Source of the DNA: Bubalus kerabau
Taxonomy: Eukaryota > Chordata > Mammalia > Artiodactyla > Bovidae
Direction: 5' to 3'
Assembly (NCBI RefSeq): GCF_029407905.1
Contig: NC_073624.1
Span: forward strand, 8,971,001-9,035,000
DNA: 64,000 nt
Part shown: positions 1 through 12,147 of the stretch, one piece after another
Layout: each line of letters opens with the position of its first letter
Numbering within the stretch: the first letter of the stretch is position 1
Position numbers and translations under genes: made by a program
Notes under the pieces: model-generated
What the model saw: the letters and a program-made list of their open reading frames with translations, nothing else
Databases searched by the model: none
What the model was told of the DNA's origin: nothing

Positions 1-275
1 TTGGAAGGAATGATGCTAAAGCTGAAACTCCAGTACTTTGGCCACCTCATGCGAAGAGTTGACTCATTGAAAAAACTCTGATGCTGGAGGGACTGGGGGC
101 AGGGGGAGAAGTGGACGACAGAGGATGAGATGGCTGGATGGCATCACTGACTCGATGGACGTGACTCTGAGTGAACTCCGGGAGTTGGTGATGGACAGGG
201 AGGCCTGGCGTGCTGCAATTCATGGGGTCGCAAAGAGTCGGACACGACTGAGCGACTGAACTGAACTGAACTGAT
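1..275 (+). mobile_element. Bov-B (RTE-type) LINE, 3' end
   Basis: Starts inside the element at the window edge. It encodes the C-terminal end of the Bov-B ORF ([16 protein letters not shown] and later [11 protein letters not shown]), with a frame break around base 70-90, and ends in the typical (CTGAA)n tail at about 255-275. The same sequence ends the copies at 16441, 23245 and 32192. Confidence 0.93.
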
Positions 276-894
276 TGCACAGGAACAGAAAGATTTGCGG
301 AGCACCACAGAACACAGGCACAAACCCAGGCATAAAAGAGAACTTGGTATATTACAGAGAAGCCTTTTCAGATCCATGGAGAATAGAAGGACTAGGCAAT
401 AAATGGTGTTAAGACATCTGCTATCCATTTGGAAAACAATAAAGTTAGATCCCTACCTCACACCACATACAAAAATAAACTTATGGAAGACATGGTATTG
501 AAAGGAAAAAAGAACATCTATTTTCTCCTCAATTGTTTGTATTGATGGCACACTGAAAATAGCATTTTGGACATACTAGGTTAAGTAAAATATATCATAA
601 AATTTTAAATAAGAAAATCCTGGTGAATAAAAAAGCATAAGTGCAACAAAAATAACCACAAAAACTTTACAAGAAAATATGAGGTATTTTTATTAACTCA
701 GGATAGGAAAGACCTTCTTATATAAGACACATAAAATCCAAACTCTATAAAGAAAAAGGTTGACAAGATTGAGTGTATACAAAATTTCTGAGACAAATAA
801 TAGTATACAAACAACAAATTGCAATAAAGCAGAAGTAGGCAAACATTTTCCATAAAGAGACAAATAGTAAGTTTTTTTTTTTCTTTCTGCAAAC

Positions 895-1045
895 CACATG
901 GTCTCTGTCCCAACCACACAACTCTGCCACTGTAACATGAAAACCATCACAGAAAACGGATAAACAAGTGGGCAGGGCTGTGTTCCAACGAAACTTTATT
1001 CACAAAAACAGGCCAGAGTTTGCCATCCCCTGTGATAAAGTATTC
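895..1045. mobile_element. Old non-autonomous hAT-type DNA transposon fragment
   Basis: Contains the recognisable run CTGTGTTCCAACGAAACTTTATTCACAAAAACAGGCCAGAGTTTGCC in diverged form, typical of an ancient mammalian hAT-Charlie family element. I am not sure of the exact family name. One end, at GCCATCCCCTGTG, resembles the TIR region. Confidence 0.6.
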
Positions 1046-1099
1046 GAAACACATAAAACAAATACAATATAACCATCTAAAACATATTAAAATCTCTTA

Positions 1100-2640
1100 T
1101 AACTCAATAAGAAAAAGAATCCACTAGGGAAATAAAGGACGAAAGAATGGAAAATTCACAGAAGAAACCAAAATGACCAACATACAGGAAGAGATGCTCA
1201 CTTCACTAATAAAAGGAATATGCAAACAAAAATTACAGTGAGATCACTTTACATCCATCCAAACAGCAAACACTTCAGGGTTGATAATATTGAGTGTGGG
1301 GAAGGGTGAGTGTAAACAGACATGCTCATACGCTAGTGGTGGGAGTTTAAATTGACACCACCCTTCTAGAGGGCACTTTGGCAACATCCATCAACAATTA
1401 ACATGTAGACATATGACCCAAATACATATGGTCCCCCAATGGTAATAAAGGCACTCTGACAATTCAATGGAGAAAGGATGGACTTCTCCAGCAGCAGCGC
1501 TGGGACAACTGGTCATCCACATGAAAAATGAATCTTGACCCCAACCGCATGCCATACTAAAAATGACTTGAAATGGAATATACACCTAAATGTGAGAGAT
1601 ACAAACAAGAAAGCTTCTAAAAGAAAACACTGGAAGACAGTTCATAACCTTGGGTGAGAAAAAGATTTCTTAAACTGGATACAAAAAATAATACTAGAAA
1701 AGTAATTGATAATCTGGTCCTCATTATAACTGGGGAGCTTCTGTTTATCAATTAAATGATACCATTAAGAAAGTGAAAACTGCAAAAAGAAAATTAGAAA
1801 AGAAAAAATACAGAAGTACAAAAAACCTTTAAAAAGAAATAAAAACGGAAGAAGAAAAAACAAAATTAAGAAAAATTTTAAAGAGGGAGAAAAGAGTGAA
1901 AACATAAAATTCAAACTGGAATCAAATATATGATATATGTCATAAATACATATATATCCACTGAAGGACTCAAATCCAGAATATAAAGAACTGCTACAAA
2001 TTTATAAGAAAAATAAAAGCAATTCAATTTTAAAATGGCAAAAACCATACAGGCACTTCATATGAAGATATACCAATGGCTGATAAACACACAGAAAAGT
2101 GCCTATCACCACTAGCCATCAGGAAAATTCAAATTAAGTTGCAAATTAAAACCACAATAAGGCGCCACTGCACTCTCACTAGAATGGTAAAAATTAAAGG
2201 ACTGACAATTCCAAACATTGCCATAGAATGTGGGGCAACTGGAACTCCTTAGACTTTGCTAGCAAACATTCAGTGCAACCATCCTGGAAAACGGCTTGAC
2301 AAAATTTACAAGCCAGTAAACACAGGCACTCCCTTCACCTGGCAATTCTACTCCTGGGAATTTACCCAAAAGAAGGAATGGCCATATCCACCCAAAGACA
2401 TGGGCAAGAATATTCATGAGTCACTGAACCAAAGAACCAGAAACCACCCACATCCACAGGAGAATGGAAAAACACAACACGTTCTGGTGTATTCAGTCAG
2501 TGGGAGCCTCGCAGCAATAAAAAAGGAGCGACTGATACATGCAGCAACTTGGATGGACCTCAGAGACACAGGACCATGAGCCAAAGATGCAGACACAGAA
2601 GATAACCGCCTGTAGGATTTCATCTAAAGAAACCTCAGAA
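1100..2640 (+). mobile_element. Diverged LINE-1 3' region fragments
   Basis: AT-rich sequence similar to the end of L1 ORF2 and 3' UTR: GAGATGCTCACTTCACTAAT, ACTAGCCATCAGGAAAATTC, ATTCTACTCCTGGG, then GCAACTTGGATGGACCTCAG. The order is that of L1 in plus orientation. Frames are broken throughout. Much of 290-890 is AT-rich and probably related, but I cannot place it. Confidence 0.75.
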
Positions 2641-2849
2641 ACAGGCAAAGGGAGTCCATGGAGATAAGAGATCAGAATAGGGACTATGTTGGGGCGAGGA
2701 GGAGGGTGACGAGGAAGGGGCAGGATAGAGCCCTGTTGGGCACTGTGAATTTCTCAGGGTAGATTTATACCAGTGCTTAATCCAGGGAAAACCTCACTGA
2801 GCACCCCGCCCCCCACAGCACCTAATAGCTGTGCCTGGCACTGAGTGTA

Positions 2850-3015
2850 ATTTATACCTTAACCTAAAAAGGCAAATAAAAAAATGGACACAGAGGTTCA
2901 AGAGGGAGGGAGACATATGTATATCTATGGTTGACTTATATTGATATTTGGCAGAAACCAACACAATTATGTAAAGTAATTATCTTTCAATTTAAAAATT
3001 AAAAAAAAAATCTTT
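2850..3015 (+). mobile_element. Artiodactyl L1 3' end
   Basis: ATATGTATATCTATGGTTGA followed by a diverged form of the ruminant L1 3' UTR (GCAGAAACCAACACAAT, TAAAGTAATTATC) and a poly-A stretch. The same motif is present in better condition at 38210-38310. Confidence 0.75.
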
Positions 3016-3044
3016 TTTAAATGGACACAGGGCATAGCTCATTT

Positions 3045-3260
3045 TATTATTTTTAAATATTTATTTACTTATTTGGCTGCACTGGGTCTTAGGTGCAGCA
3101 CGTGGGATCTTGGATCTTAGTTGTGGCATGTGGATCTTTTTAGTTGGGGTGTATGCAAACTTGCAGCATGCGGAATCTAGTTCCCTGACTGGGGATCAAA
3201 CCCCAGGCCCCCTGCATTGGGCATGTGGAGTCTTAGCCACTGGACCACCAGAGAAGCCCC
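3045..3260 (-). mobile_element. CHR-type tRNA-derived SINE
   Basis: Minus-oriented: on the plus strand it ends GAGTCTTAGCCACTGGACCA, CCAGAGAAGCCCC, the reverse of the tRNA-like SINE head, and starts with the reversed A-rich tail (TATTTATTTACTTATTTGG). It abuts the Tigger element that starts near 3261. Confidence 0.85.
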
Positions 3261-3922
3261 CATACCTCATTTTATTAAGCTTTGCTTTATTACCCTTCTT
3301 ACAAAGTGAAAGTTTGTGGCAACCCTGCCTCAAACAAGCCTACCAACACCACTGTTCCCACAGCATCTGCTCTTTTGGTGTCTCTGTGTCGTATTCTGGT
3401 AATTCTTGCACTATTTCAAGCTTTCATTATTATTATGTCTGTTATGGTGATCTGCGATCAATGATGTTTGTTGTTACTGCTATGAGTCTCACTGAAGGCT
3501 CAGCAGAGATGGCTAGCATTTTTTGGCAATAAAATATTTTCAGTTGGGGCGTGTTCTTTTATATATACTATTGCACAATTAACAGACTCCAGACGACTTG
3601 CCTGGTGGTTCACACTCCCAATGCAGGGGGCCTGGGTTCAATCCCTGGTTAGGGAAGTAGGTCCCTCATGCTGCAACTAAGAATTTGCGTGCCGAAACTA
3701 AAGATTTCACACGCCGCAACAAAGATCGAAGATTCAGAATACTGCAGCTAAAACCTGGGGCAGCCACATAAATAAAAAGAAATATTAAAAAAAAAAAAAA
3801 AAACAGACCACAGGATGGTGTAAACATAACTTAACATGCATTGGGAAACCAAAAAATCGCATGACTCACTTTATTTCCGTGGTCTGGAACTGAACCCACA
3901 GTATCTCAGAGGTGTGCCTTAC
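3261..3922. mobile_element. Tigger-family DNA transposon, split by a SINE
   Basis: Left part 3261-3596 has the signature GTTTGTGGCAACCCTGC, TTATGGTGATCTGCGATCA and GGCTAGCATTTTTTGGCAATAAA. Right part 3804-3922 continues with GTGTAAACATAACTTAACAT, GGTCTGGAACTGAACCC and ends ATCTCAGAGGTGTGCCTT, the TIR side. The two parts are collinear with a non-autonomous Tigger copy; a CHR SINE sits between them. Confidence 0.75.
3597..3803 (+). mobile_element. CHR-type SINE inserted in the Tigger element
   Basis: tRNA-like head (CTTGCCTGGTGGTTCACACT), a body with GCAACTAAGAATTTGCGTGC and a 17-20 base poly-A tail ending at 3803. Flanks AACAGACTCCAG on the left and AACAGACCACAG on the right (10 of 12 identical) look like an aged target-site duplication. 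Confidence 0.8.
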
Positions 3923-5465
3923 ACTTCGACTAGCAGTTATGAGTCTAGTTATTGATCACACAAGGGCATACAAAGATGGCAAGCATACACAGTGCTCCCT
4001 GCAGGCTTCCACGTAAAACCAGAAACCTGGTAGCCACACAAAGTCCATCGACAGAAGCTGGCTCACTGAACTGTGGCTCATTTGTGGAATAAGAAACACT
4101 GATGGAAGACACGCTCAAGACACATTGCCAGAGCAATTCCCATTTTTAAAACCTGTCTGGGGTGTAAACAGTCGTGCATGTGCATTAATGCCTAGACAGA
4201 ATCTGCCAGAAGGGAGCAGATGCTTTGCAGAGGACACGAGACGGAGCCCTGCCACTTCCTAGGTGGGTGACATCACCTTTGCTCATCAAGAACCCTCCAT
4301 CTGGCCATCTGGGGTCTCCCTGGGGGCCTATGTGCCTGGGGCATGCTTTGTGCACACTCACTGGGGGGTGGTCACGGGAGGCTTTGGAGGTCCTGGAGCA
4401 AGGTTCTCCTCTCTCAGTCTCAGTTTCCGGGTCTCCGCATGGGGTCAAAAGTCAAGCACCACCGTCACCACCCGTGTCTCACAGGAGCGTGTCATCCTTG
4501 CTAACCAAGTCAATGAACTGGACTAGAGATGCCCAACAACCCAGAAGATAAACTCACAAGTGAGACAGGTTCAGACAGAGACAGTGCCAAGAAAATCAAG
4601 CAGGATAATGTCTGGGGGAAAGGGGTGGTGAGAGAAGGCCTCCAGGAGGAGGTAACACTGGGGTTGAGCTGGGTGAATGTGAGGGGGCCACCTCGGGATG
4701 AACTAGGAAAAGATCCATGGGGGGCAGAGGGGCCTGGATGTGACCTGAACCCCCAAAGCTGAGAGCTCACACCTGCCCATCTCCATCTGTGCAGGCCAGA
4801 CCAGGAGAAGCAGGGCCCACCCCTTACAAATGACTGACACTGTGTGCTCCCCTCCCCCAAACAGGGCCCTGACCCACAAGGGCTGGAACTCCACCTTCTG
4901 CTGCATCCTCCCCCGAGCTGCGCAAGTGCCGCCGCTTCGGTGAGCGTGTCAGGTCACAGGATGAATGAAAATGCTTTCCTACCTCTGTCCCTGGGGCCTG
5001 CACACAGCAGGAGTGCACTAACGCATATTAGTGAAACGAAATGAAAGCTTAGTCATGTCCAACTACATATGGCCATGTATGTGTACTCAAAGGCGCTGCT
5101 TACCCCTCCTCGCTGAGATGCTACAGAGGTCCATTTCTCTGACGACTCAACCCAACTTCTCCAAGAGCCACAGCTCAATTTCTGTTTACATAGCTTTGGA
5201 CAAGCCTCTCTCTAGGGAGCTGTCCACCCCCACTGCTTTTAGACACACGTGGGCCAAATGCAAGCTGACCTTTCCCTGATGACTCAGAGTCACCGATTGG
5301 AATGTCTGTGCTGTAATTAGACAGCCAGGTTTCATGTCTGCTTTTGAGGTTTTCTGTCTTGTTTTCCCTTGCTGTCATCACTTCTGCTTGGGTCTTCCCC
5401 TCCTACCCAAACTCCTTCTGGTTCGCTGCTTCCACTCTTTTGGTCCCAACTACCAAGTAAGTTGC

Positions 5466-5676
5466 TTCCTGCTTCCCTGGTGGCTCAGAATCTGTCTGTA
5501 ATGCAGGAGACCCGGGTTCCATCCCTGGGTTGGAAGATCCCCTGGAGAAGGGAATGGCAACTGCTCCAGTATTCTTGCCTGAGAAATCCCATAGACAGAG
5601 GAGCCTGGCAGACTACAGATCATAGGGTTGCAAAGAGTCGGACACGACTGAGTGACTAACACTTTCACTTTCAGCC
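5466..5676 (+). mobile_element. Bov-tA SINE (tRNA head plus Bov-B-derived tail)
   Basis: Head TTCCCTGGTGGCTCAGAATC, middle GATCCCCTGGAGAAGGGAAT, tail AGTCGGACACGACTGAGTGA and CACTTTCACTTTC. AGTAAGTT at 5456-5463 and 5677-5684 is a probable target-site duplication. It lies about 320 bp 3' of CACNA1I coding exon 5 in transcript sense. Confidence 0.9.
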
Positions 5677-5998
5677 AGTAAGTTAAAACTATGTGTTAAG
5701 TAAGAGTCAGTAGGAGCTGAATTAGCATCTAAGGGCCCATCTTGGACTGGGACTTTGTGATAACAGTTTGGAGGGCTCAGAGGCCTTTTGCGCTCATTTT
5801 GGTGTCCAACCATTCATGGGAGACCTACCACTAACTCACCTGGGCACATTCCTTAATCTCTCTGCTCCACCGGGAATAAGGATGGGGACCAGGTGCTCAA
5901 TGGGGAGATCTTCCTAGCCTGGAAACATTCTGCATGAACAATGCCCCAGGTAAAGCCGGCCAGGAGTCCCAGGGCAGGGGATGGGGGGCTGCACTCAC

Positions 5999-6158
5999 AT
6001 GGTGAAGTTCTCCTCCAGGAAGCAGCGGTTGCGAAGCAGGCCAGCCCAGAGCTGCACGCCGATGATGCCAAAGATGAAGAAGACAAAGAAGCAGAGCAGG
6101 AGGACATTCCCCAGCATAGGCAGTGTGTCCAGGAGCAGGTTCACCAGGATCCGCATAC
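5999..6158 (-). CDS. CACNA1I: CACNA1I coding exon 5: S4-S5 linker and S5 of domain I
   Basis: 160-nt exon completing Ser193 and encoding residues 194-245 plus two bases of codon 246. [15 protein letters not shown] is the S4-S5 linker coupling sensor to gate. [20 protein letters not shown] is the S5 pore helix, and [17 protein letters not shown] enters the outer pore loop. Acceptor: CT-rich tract ending CCCAG at 6159. Donor: ACCAT then GTGAGT at 5998-5993; reading on gives a false Met-stop end. The next exon, outside the window, should begin with the base that completes Ile246. All residues match a functional Cav3 channel. Confidence 0.97.
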
Positions 6159-7739
6159 CTGGGCAAGGGAAGGGTGGAGGGATTGGCAGACAGGGGCAGA
6201 GGGCCCAGAGAGGAGAGAGAGAGAGCAGGGTTAGAGGAACAGAGAGGGGGTGGTGAGAGGAGAGGTGGGACACGTGGGCAGGGGCTCCTTATTGCCCTCA
6301 ACCTGCTCAGTGGCCACCAGACCCCTTCTCCCAGAAGCCATGCAAATGGCTCTGCATCCCCCTATATTTCCACTAGATCACGGGTGAATAAGCAGATATT
6401 TACGGAGCACTTTTAATGTGCCAAATGCTTTTCGGGGTAATGCACAAATACGAGCTCTTCAGTCTCCATGACAACTCTATGAGGGTGGTAATATTATCCC
6501 TATTTTATAGAAAAGGCAACTGGAGGTTCATAGAACTGAAGCTACTTGCCCAAGTTCGCACAGATAGGAAGCAGCAAGGTCTGGATTTAAACCAGGTGTC
6601 CTGACGCCAAGTTAGCACTCTTTTCATAGCCCCCAAGTACCCGGAGGTCTGAGACTGAGGTTATCTCATCTCCCTATGCCCAGCACCCACCCAGGATGGG
6701 CACTGGTGCCCTAATAAATGTGTCCTGAGTGTCCTTTATCTCTGAAACAGTCAGTGGTCCCCTGACCGTGCCAGGACACATCAGTACCAACCAAAACCAT
6801 CCTGCTGACCCACCCCACTGCATGATGAAATCAGGAAGAGTTCTCAGAACCACCTAGAGAAGAACCTTGGCCAGCCAAGGTACCCAGACCTGGCCTGATG
6901 CCAGAGGAAGAGGACTTTTCCTTTCCTTAGAAATAGCTACAATGAACAAACCAAGCCAGAGGCAACAAGAGGAGAAAACAGGGAAATGAGAGAGGAGATA
7001 GACGTCCCCAGGGAGGGTGATGGAGTGCCCTGTTTGGGGCTTCAGGCAGGCATGGAGAGGGGAACAGAACATGTCAGTCACTTCCTGGGGAGGTCTGACA
7101 TCCCAAAACTCTGCAGGTAGGGAAAGCCTGCAGAAAGCACATAGCCCCTGATGAAGAGAGAACAGGGTTCAAATCCTCACGCTGCTGGCCTCTGGGACCT
7201 GTGGGATCTTGAACCAGTCCCTTCCCCTCTTGGAGGATAAGACCCCTCAGCAGAGGGGCCCAAGAAGACAGCAACCACTCTATAAAGATCCCCCAGCTCA
7301 GGGCCCACACCCAAGTCTCAGCAAACATTGGGGCTCCCACCCCACAGAGGAAGTGGAGAACAGGCTCAGCTTTTGGCACCACTCCACACACTTACTGCTC
7401 TTCATGTCTGTCTCCCCTCCCCTTCCCTTCTGCCCCGCCTGCCTGGGCTGACCCATCTGCACCCTCCAGGCCCTCTCTCCCCATGGGCTCAGCCCCTAGC
7501 TGTGAAAAGCACATGCTCTCTCAAGTCTGGGTGATGTCATCCACTGTCATGGCTTCGGTAATGGTCTGCATTCACCCACTCCCTCCCGACTCCTCAAGAA
7601 GATCCAGCCACCCCAGTCACTGGAGAACCCATGGGAATGCATGTCCCAGACAGGTGGGCCACCTCTGTGGCTTTGCCCAGCCCCTCTTTCCCAGTCCTCT
7701 GAACACAGCATCACTCTTCCATTCCAGTTCCATGGTTTG

Positions 7740-7940
7740 CGTGCGCTGACATGGAGATCACATGACCCAGGCTTGGCCAATCAGCATAGTCTGTTTCCCT
7801 AGCCTCCGTGATTGGTCCAGGATGAGTATGTGACTCTACCTAGGACCCATGAGAGTTGGCAATGAGACTTCTGATGGAATTACAGGAAAAGAGACGCTCT
7901 CTTACTGCAGGGATTAAAGTTGGGAGGAGTGAAGCCTGGA
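7740..7940 (+). repeat. Unnamed old interspersed repeat with CCAAT motifs, copy 1 (uninterrupted)
   Basis: CACATGACCCAGGCTTGGCC, AATCAGCATAG, CCGTGATTGGTCCAGGATGA, GTATGTGACTC. It aligns with 32080-32191 plus 32685-32830. I recall similar sequence elsewhere in mammalian genomes but cannot name the family. Confidence 0.6.
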
Positions 7941-8384
7941 GTTGCTGGGGCCATCTTGCTTCCCAGGGATAGCGCCTGTCTGGGATTGAAGCCAGCCCAG
8001 GGAAAGCAGAGCCCAGGACAGAGAGGGGACAATTCCTGGTAACAGCCACTCTAGAACACAAATGGGAACATGTCATCACTATGTGTACAAACAGATGGCA
8101 TTCTCTTCAGCAACCAGGGTTTGTGGACCCCTGGCAGGTGGGGGGAGGTCACTGGAAGGACTACGAGAGGTCATTGAACCTTATGAAATTGCTATAAAAT
8201 ATGCAAGTATGATGCCATGAATTTTTCTGGGAAGAAGGTCCACATAAGTGTCTGTGGCTCCAAAGAGTGTCAAGAGCTAGTGGGTCACCCTTGAGTGTAC
8301 ACCACCCAAGATCCTGTGATTCCTGTGTACCCTCTCTAGCCTCATCTTCCTCTCTCCCTCCCTCTGTCCCCAGGTACACCCTAG

Positions 8385-8606
8385 GTCTCAGGTGGCACGA
8401 GTGGTAAAGAACCCATCTACCAATGCAGTAGACGTAAGAGACGCGGGTTTGATCCCTGGGTCGGGAAGATCCCCTGGAGGACGACTCGGCAATCTACTCC
8501 AGTGTTCTTGCCTGGAGAATCCCATGGAATGAGGAGCCTGACAGCCTGCAGTCCATAGGGTCACACAGAGTCGGATACAACTGAATTGACTTAGCAAGCA
8601 CACATG
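8385..8606 (+). mobile_element. Bov-tA SINE
   Basis: Diverged head (CTCAGGTGGCACGAGTGGTA), body GGTCGGGAAGATCCCCTGGA and TTCTTGCCTGGAGAATCCCA, tail CAGAGTCGGATACAACTGAA. Confidence 0.88.
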
Positions 8607-10050
8607 CACAAAGATACTATGGGATTTCACACCTCCATGCTTTTTTTGTTCATGCTGTTCCCTCTTTCTAGAACACTCTTCCACCTCTCTTGTGCCTGGC
8701 AAACCTTTATTCAGCCACCATAGCTCAGTTAAGGATCTGCCTTCTCTCTGTGAAGTCTCTCTGTGACTTCCCATACCCCTTCTAAACCTATCTCTCGCTC
8801 ATCTGTTCTGGGCCACCTTAGCACCTCTGACCTAGCATAGGCTGTCATGTACAGTTGTGCAGGTTGCATACTGCACAACCTTGGAGGCACCATTTACATC
8901 AACATCTAATCTTCTAACCCTAATATATAATTATCCATTTACTCTCCTGTTTTTTCCACTGGGCTATATGCTCCTGGGGACAGGGTCTGTCTGAGTCACC
9001 TCAGTACTCCCAGAACCCAGCAGGTCCTGGCCCAGAGCAGAGTCTCAGCCATTTACAGTCAACATTTATTGAATGACTGCTTGTGAATGAACAACGTGCA
9101 AAGTCATGGGGAGGGGTGGAATATTGGAGAGGGGAGGATGAAAGGATGGCGACAAGAAGACTGGCTCTGTCCAGATTTTTATTTATTCCAGGGGCAATGG
9201 CTGAGGTAGTTATTAATGAGGATAATTATTTGGGATTTGCATCACGAGCTCTGTATGGAGCAATTTCCAATCAATAATTAATGCTCACCCCCATCCTCCC
9301 ACCCCACAAAACTAGGTCAGCCTCCTCTTGGGAAAGGCAGTGGGGCTCCCTTGCAGGCCCCTGCTCTCCAATTGAGAGCAAGCCAGGGTGAGTGAGGGCT
9401 CAGTACCCCGCTCCCTTGACATCCGCCCCCACAACAGGGGGTGTGCAGAAAGAGGGAAGTGAGAAATCAGAGCAATCAGCTTGCAGTCCATCCAAACATC
9501 AAGTCAGTCAGTCGCAGGCCTTTCTGGTGCCCCCATCATTCATTCATTCATCAAACATTTACAAGAACTGTTGCATGCCAGGCACAGTGCTGGGCTCGTG
9601 GGAAATCCCAAATCCCATTTTTCACCCCTTGCAGAGTTTGCAGCCTGCCAGCAGAGGGACAGGGGACCCCAGTGTTGGGGAAAGGGACAAGGCCTGCGGA
9701 GTAAGGGAGCTCTAGGCACATCGCTGGAGGCACTGACTCGAGCTGGGCCCTGCAGGATGACAGGAGCCGTGGCAAAGGCACAGAGGTGTGACCGGTCAGA
9801 GAGGACATCCAGGGGTCTCTGCTAGGTGGCTACTTGGGAGATTTCTAAGCAGGCTGAGCCCTTGACCAGCTCTGGGCTTTAAAGCCGATGTAACAATCTT
9901 GGAGGACAGGACAGAGGCAGGAGGCAAACATGGAGGGCCAGGCAGCAGCCCTGAGAAGCGGTGGGCTCAGAGAGGCCTGCAGGAGGCCGCTCTGCACCAT
10001 CCCAGCCTGGCTGCTCCTGCCTACTCCCCCCGGGCCCAGCTGTTGTTGCT

Positions 10051-10389
10051 CAATTAATTACATTTCCCAGTTCTCCAGGACATTGAAATTCTGAAAGGCT
10101 CCTGAGAACCTGCCTGGCCGCCGGCTTCCCTGAATGGCAGCCCGGTCTCTCCTCCCCTCCTCCCTCCCCTCTGCTGAGCTGAACCCCAGCTCACTTCACA
10201 GCCCCCCTGGGGCCCAGGGAGTCCCAGGGCCACAGATCCAGGGCATAATTAGCTAATTAGGGACTCAGAGCAAGTTCATCGCTTCCGTGCCAGGGAACAG
10301 GGGCCACGGGATTAGGGAGCCAGGAAGGACCTCACGAGAACCCAGCTAATCCTCCTTTCAACGCCCACAGTCAAGTAATTAGCTCAAGC
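10051..10389. promoter_or_regulatory. TAATTA homeodomain motif cluster
   Basis: CAATTAATTA (10051-10060), CATAATTAGCTAATTAG (10244-10260), CTAATCC (10347-10353) and AGTAATTAGCT (10374-10384) stand out in otherwise GC-rich, repeat-free sequence. Confidence 0.4.
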
Positions 10390-11727
10390 AAGTCGGAGGG
10401 TTCTGCCATGCCCTTGATTCCCCTGGCAACCGCTACAGGAGAGAGAGACAGAGAAAGTGAAACAGAGAGAGAACTGTAGACAGAGAATAGAGGCGGAGAG
10501 AAAGAGGCAGAGACTGCTCTTAAGACCCATCACCATCTACCTCAGACTATCTTTTCTGCTCATCTTCCACACCTCTCTTCAGCCAACGCCTCCTCCTCCA
10601 GGCAGCCTTCTCTGATTCTCACCCCCAGATACTTAGAAGGCTTTCTGCCTCTCACTCCCTTATAGCTCTCCCTTTTCCTCTCCCGGGATGAGATTACCTG
10701 GTTTTGGTCTCTGTGACTCTTGAGCCTTGGAGACCAGGTGGGCCTTGATGAGGGCAGGCTGCAGGTGACCCATGAGTGTGGCTTGGGGCCCTGCTCCCCT
10801 AGTTAAGATGGAAGAGGACCCCAGAGTCCTCAGAACATCCAGTGTAGCCCTTTCTCTGATGAGCAGACAGAGCACCAACTCAGGACAGGACATCTGGGGG
10901 CCAGTTCTGGCTGGGCAGCCTTGAGGCAGAGCTGGCCCTCTCTGGGCCCCAGAGGCCTCAACTACAAAAGAAGACAGTGGTTCCTGTCCAGCCTCAGGAA
11001 GACCCCAAGGCCAGAACACCTCAGCGGGGGGTGCCCCCAAAGTCAAAGCCTCCCATTCCAATGGGGAAAGTATAAATCCTTATCCCACCCCCCAATCGCA
11101 GGACCCCCAACCATCAGGCTCCAGTCTGCCACCCCAGCCTCACCCCGCTCTGTCCTCCATGCCACGCCTGAACCTGCTGCTCCACCAGACTGCAGACACG
11201 CCCAGCACGCCCACTCCCCACCTGTGCACACATCCTGCCCCCCACTGACCGCCCCCCCCACTCTCTGCCAGGGGGGTTCCTTTATTATTGTGCTGCTGAG
11301 AGCAATGCCAAGTTCACTTGCCAAGGCAGGATAGGGTCCATGCTAAAGCCAGACTGACCCACTTCCAATCCCTGGGAAGCTCAGGTTCTGGGTCACTGCC
11401 GGGCCCTCGCACATGCTCAGGAGGCCATCTCTCCTCCGTTTTCAGACCTCTGCTGTGTGGTCACCTCTCCTGGATCCCAGGGCTGGGCTCGTGCCCCTGC
11501 AATGAGCTGTCAGAGCCCCGTCCGCCCTCCATCACACCACTTATTACACTGTCACCCTTCATCACAGCTCCGCCCTCCTCTCTCCCCAGAAACCAGGAGT
11601 GCACAGCCCACCTGGGTGCTCTGCATCCCCCAATCCAGCCTGGGGCCCAGTACAGGGTAACCCCTCCGAGGGGGGCGGCCTGAATGAATGTAGGAGTGAT
11701 GGGCTGGGTGGATGGATCCGTTCTACA

Positions 11728-12004
11728 AATGTTGCTGCTGCTGCTAAGTCGCTTCAGTTGTGTCCGACTCTGTGTGACCCCAGAGACAGCAGCCCACCAG
11801 GCTCCCCTGTCCCTGGGATTCTCTGGGCAAGAACACTGGAGTGGGTTGCCATTTCCTTCTCCAATGCATGAAAGTGAAAAGTCAAAGTGAAGTCGTTCAG
11901 TTGTGTCCGACTCTTCGAGACCCCATGGACTGCAGCCTACCAGGCTCCTCAGCCCATGGGATTTTCCAGGCAAGAGTACTGGAGTGGGATGCCATTGCCT
12001 TCTC
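11728..12004 (-). mobile_element. Dimeric BovA SINE (two Bov-B-derived units)
   Basis: Two tandem copies of the BovA unit in minus orientation: each has AAGTCGCTTCAGT or AAGTCGTTCAGT, TGTCCGACTCT, and CAGGCAAGAGTACTGGAGTG or its variant. A CTG-repeat (reverse of CAG tail) is at the left end (11731-11742). Confidence 0.9.
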
Positions 12005-12147
12005 ACTACAAATGTTGAGCAAGGGCCAACTACATGCCAGGCACTGTTTTAAACTCTAGGGATATATCAGTTTAAAAACACACACACAAAAACAGATCAA
12101 ACCCTTGCCCTTGTGAAGCACACATTCCAGGTTAAGGGTAGGAAGAG

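Larger units (their letters stand above)
1..5998 (-). other. CACNA1I: CACNA1I intron after coding exon 5, 5' part only
   Basis: Starts with GTGAGT at 5998-5993; its 3' splice site lies beyond position 1. The left 3.9 kb is AT-rich and almost wholly transposon debris (Bov-B tail, L1, hAT, Tigger, two SINEs). The right 2 kb is GC-rich; 3930-5455 shows no gene, and 4560-4720 has a weak old-repeat look. Confidence 0.85.

Noticed and set aside
5466..5520. tRNA-like sequence at SINE heads (also at 12148, 14597, 47187 and in the CHR copies)
   Set aside because: These are tRNA-derived SINE promoters, diverged and fused to SINE bodies; none is a tRNA gene.
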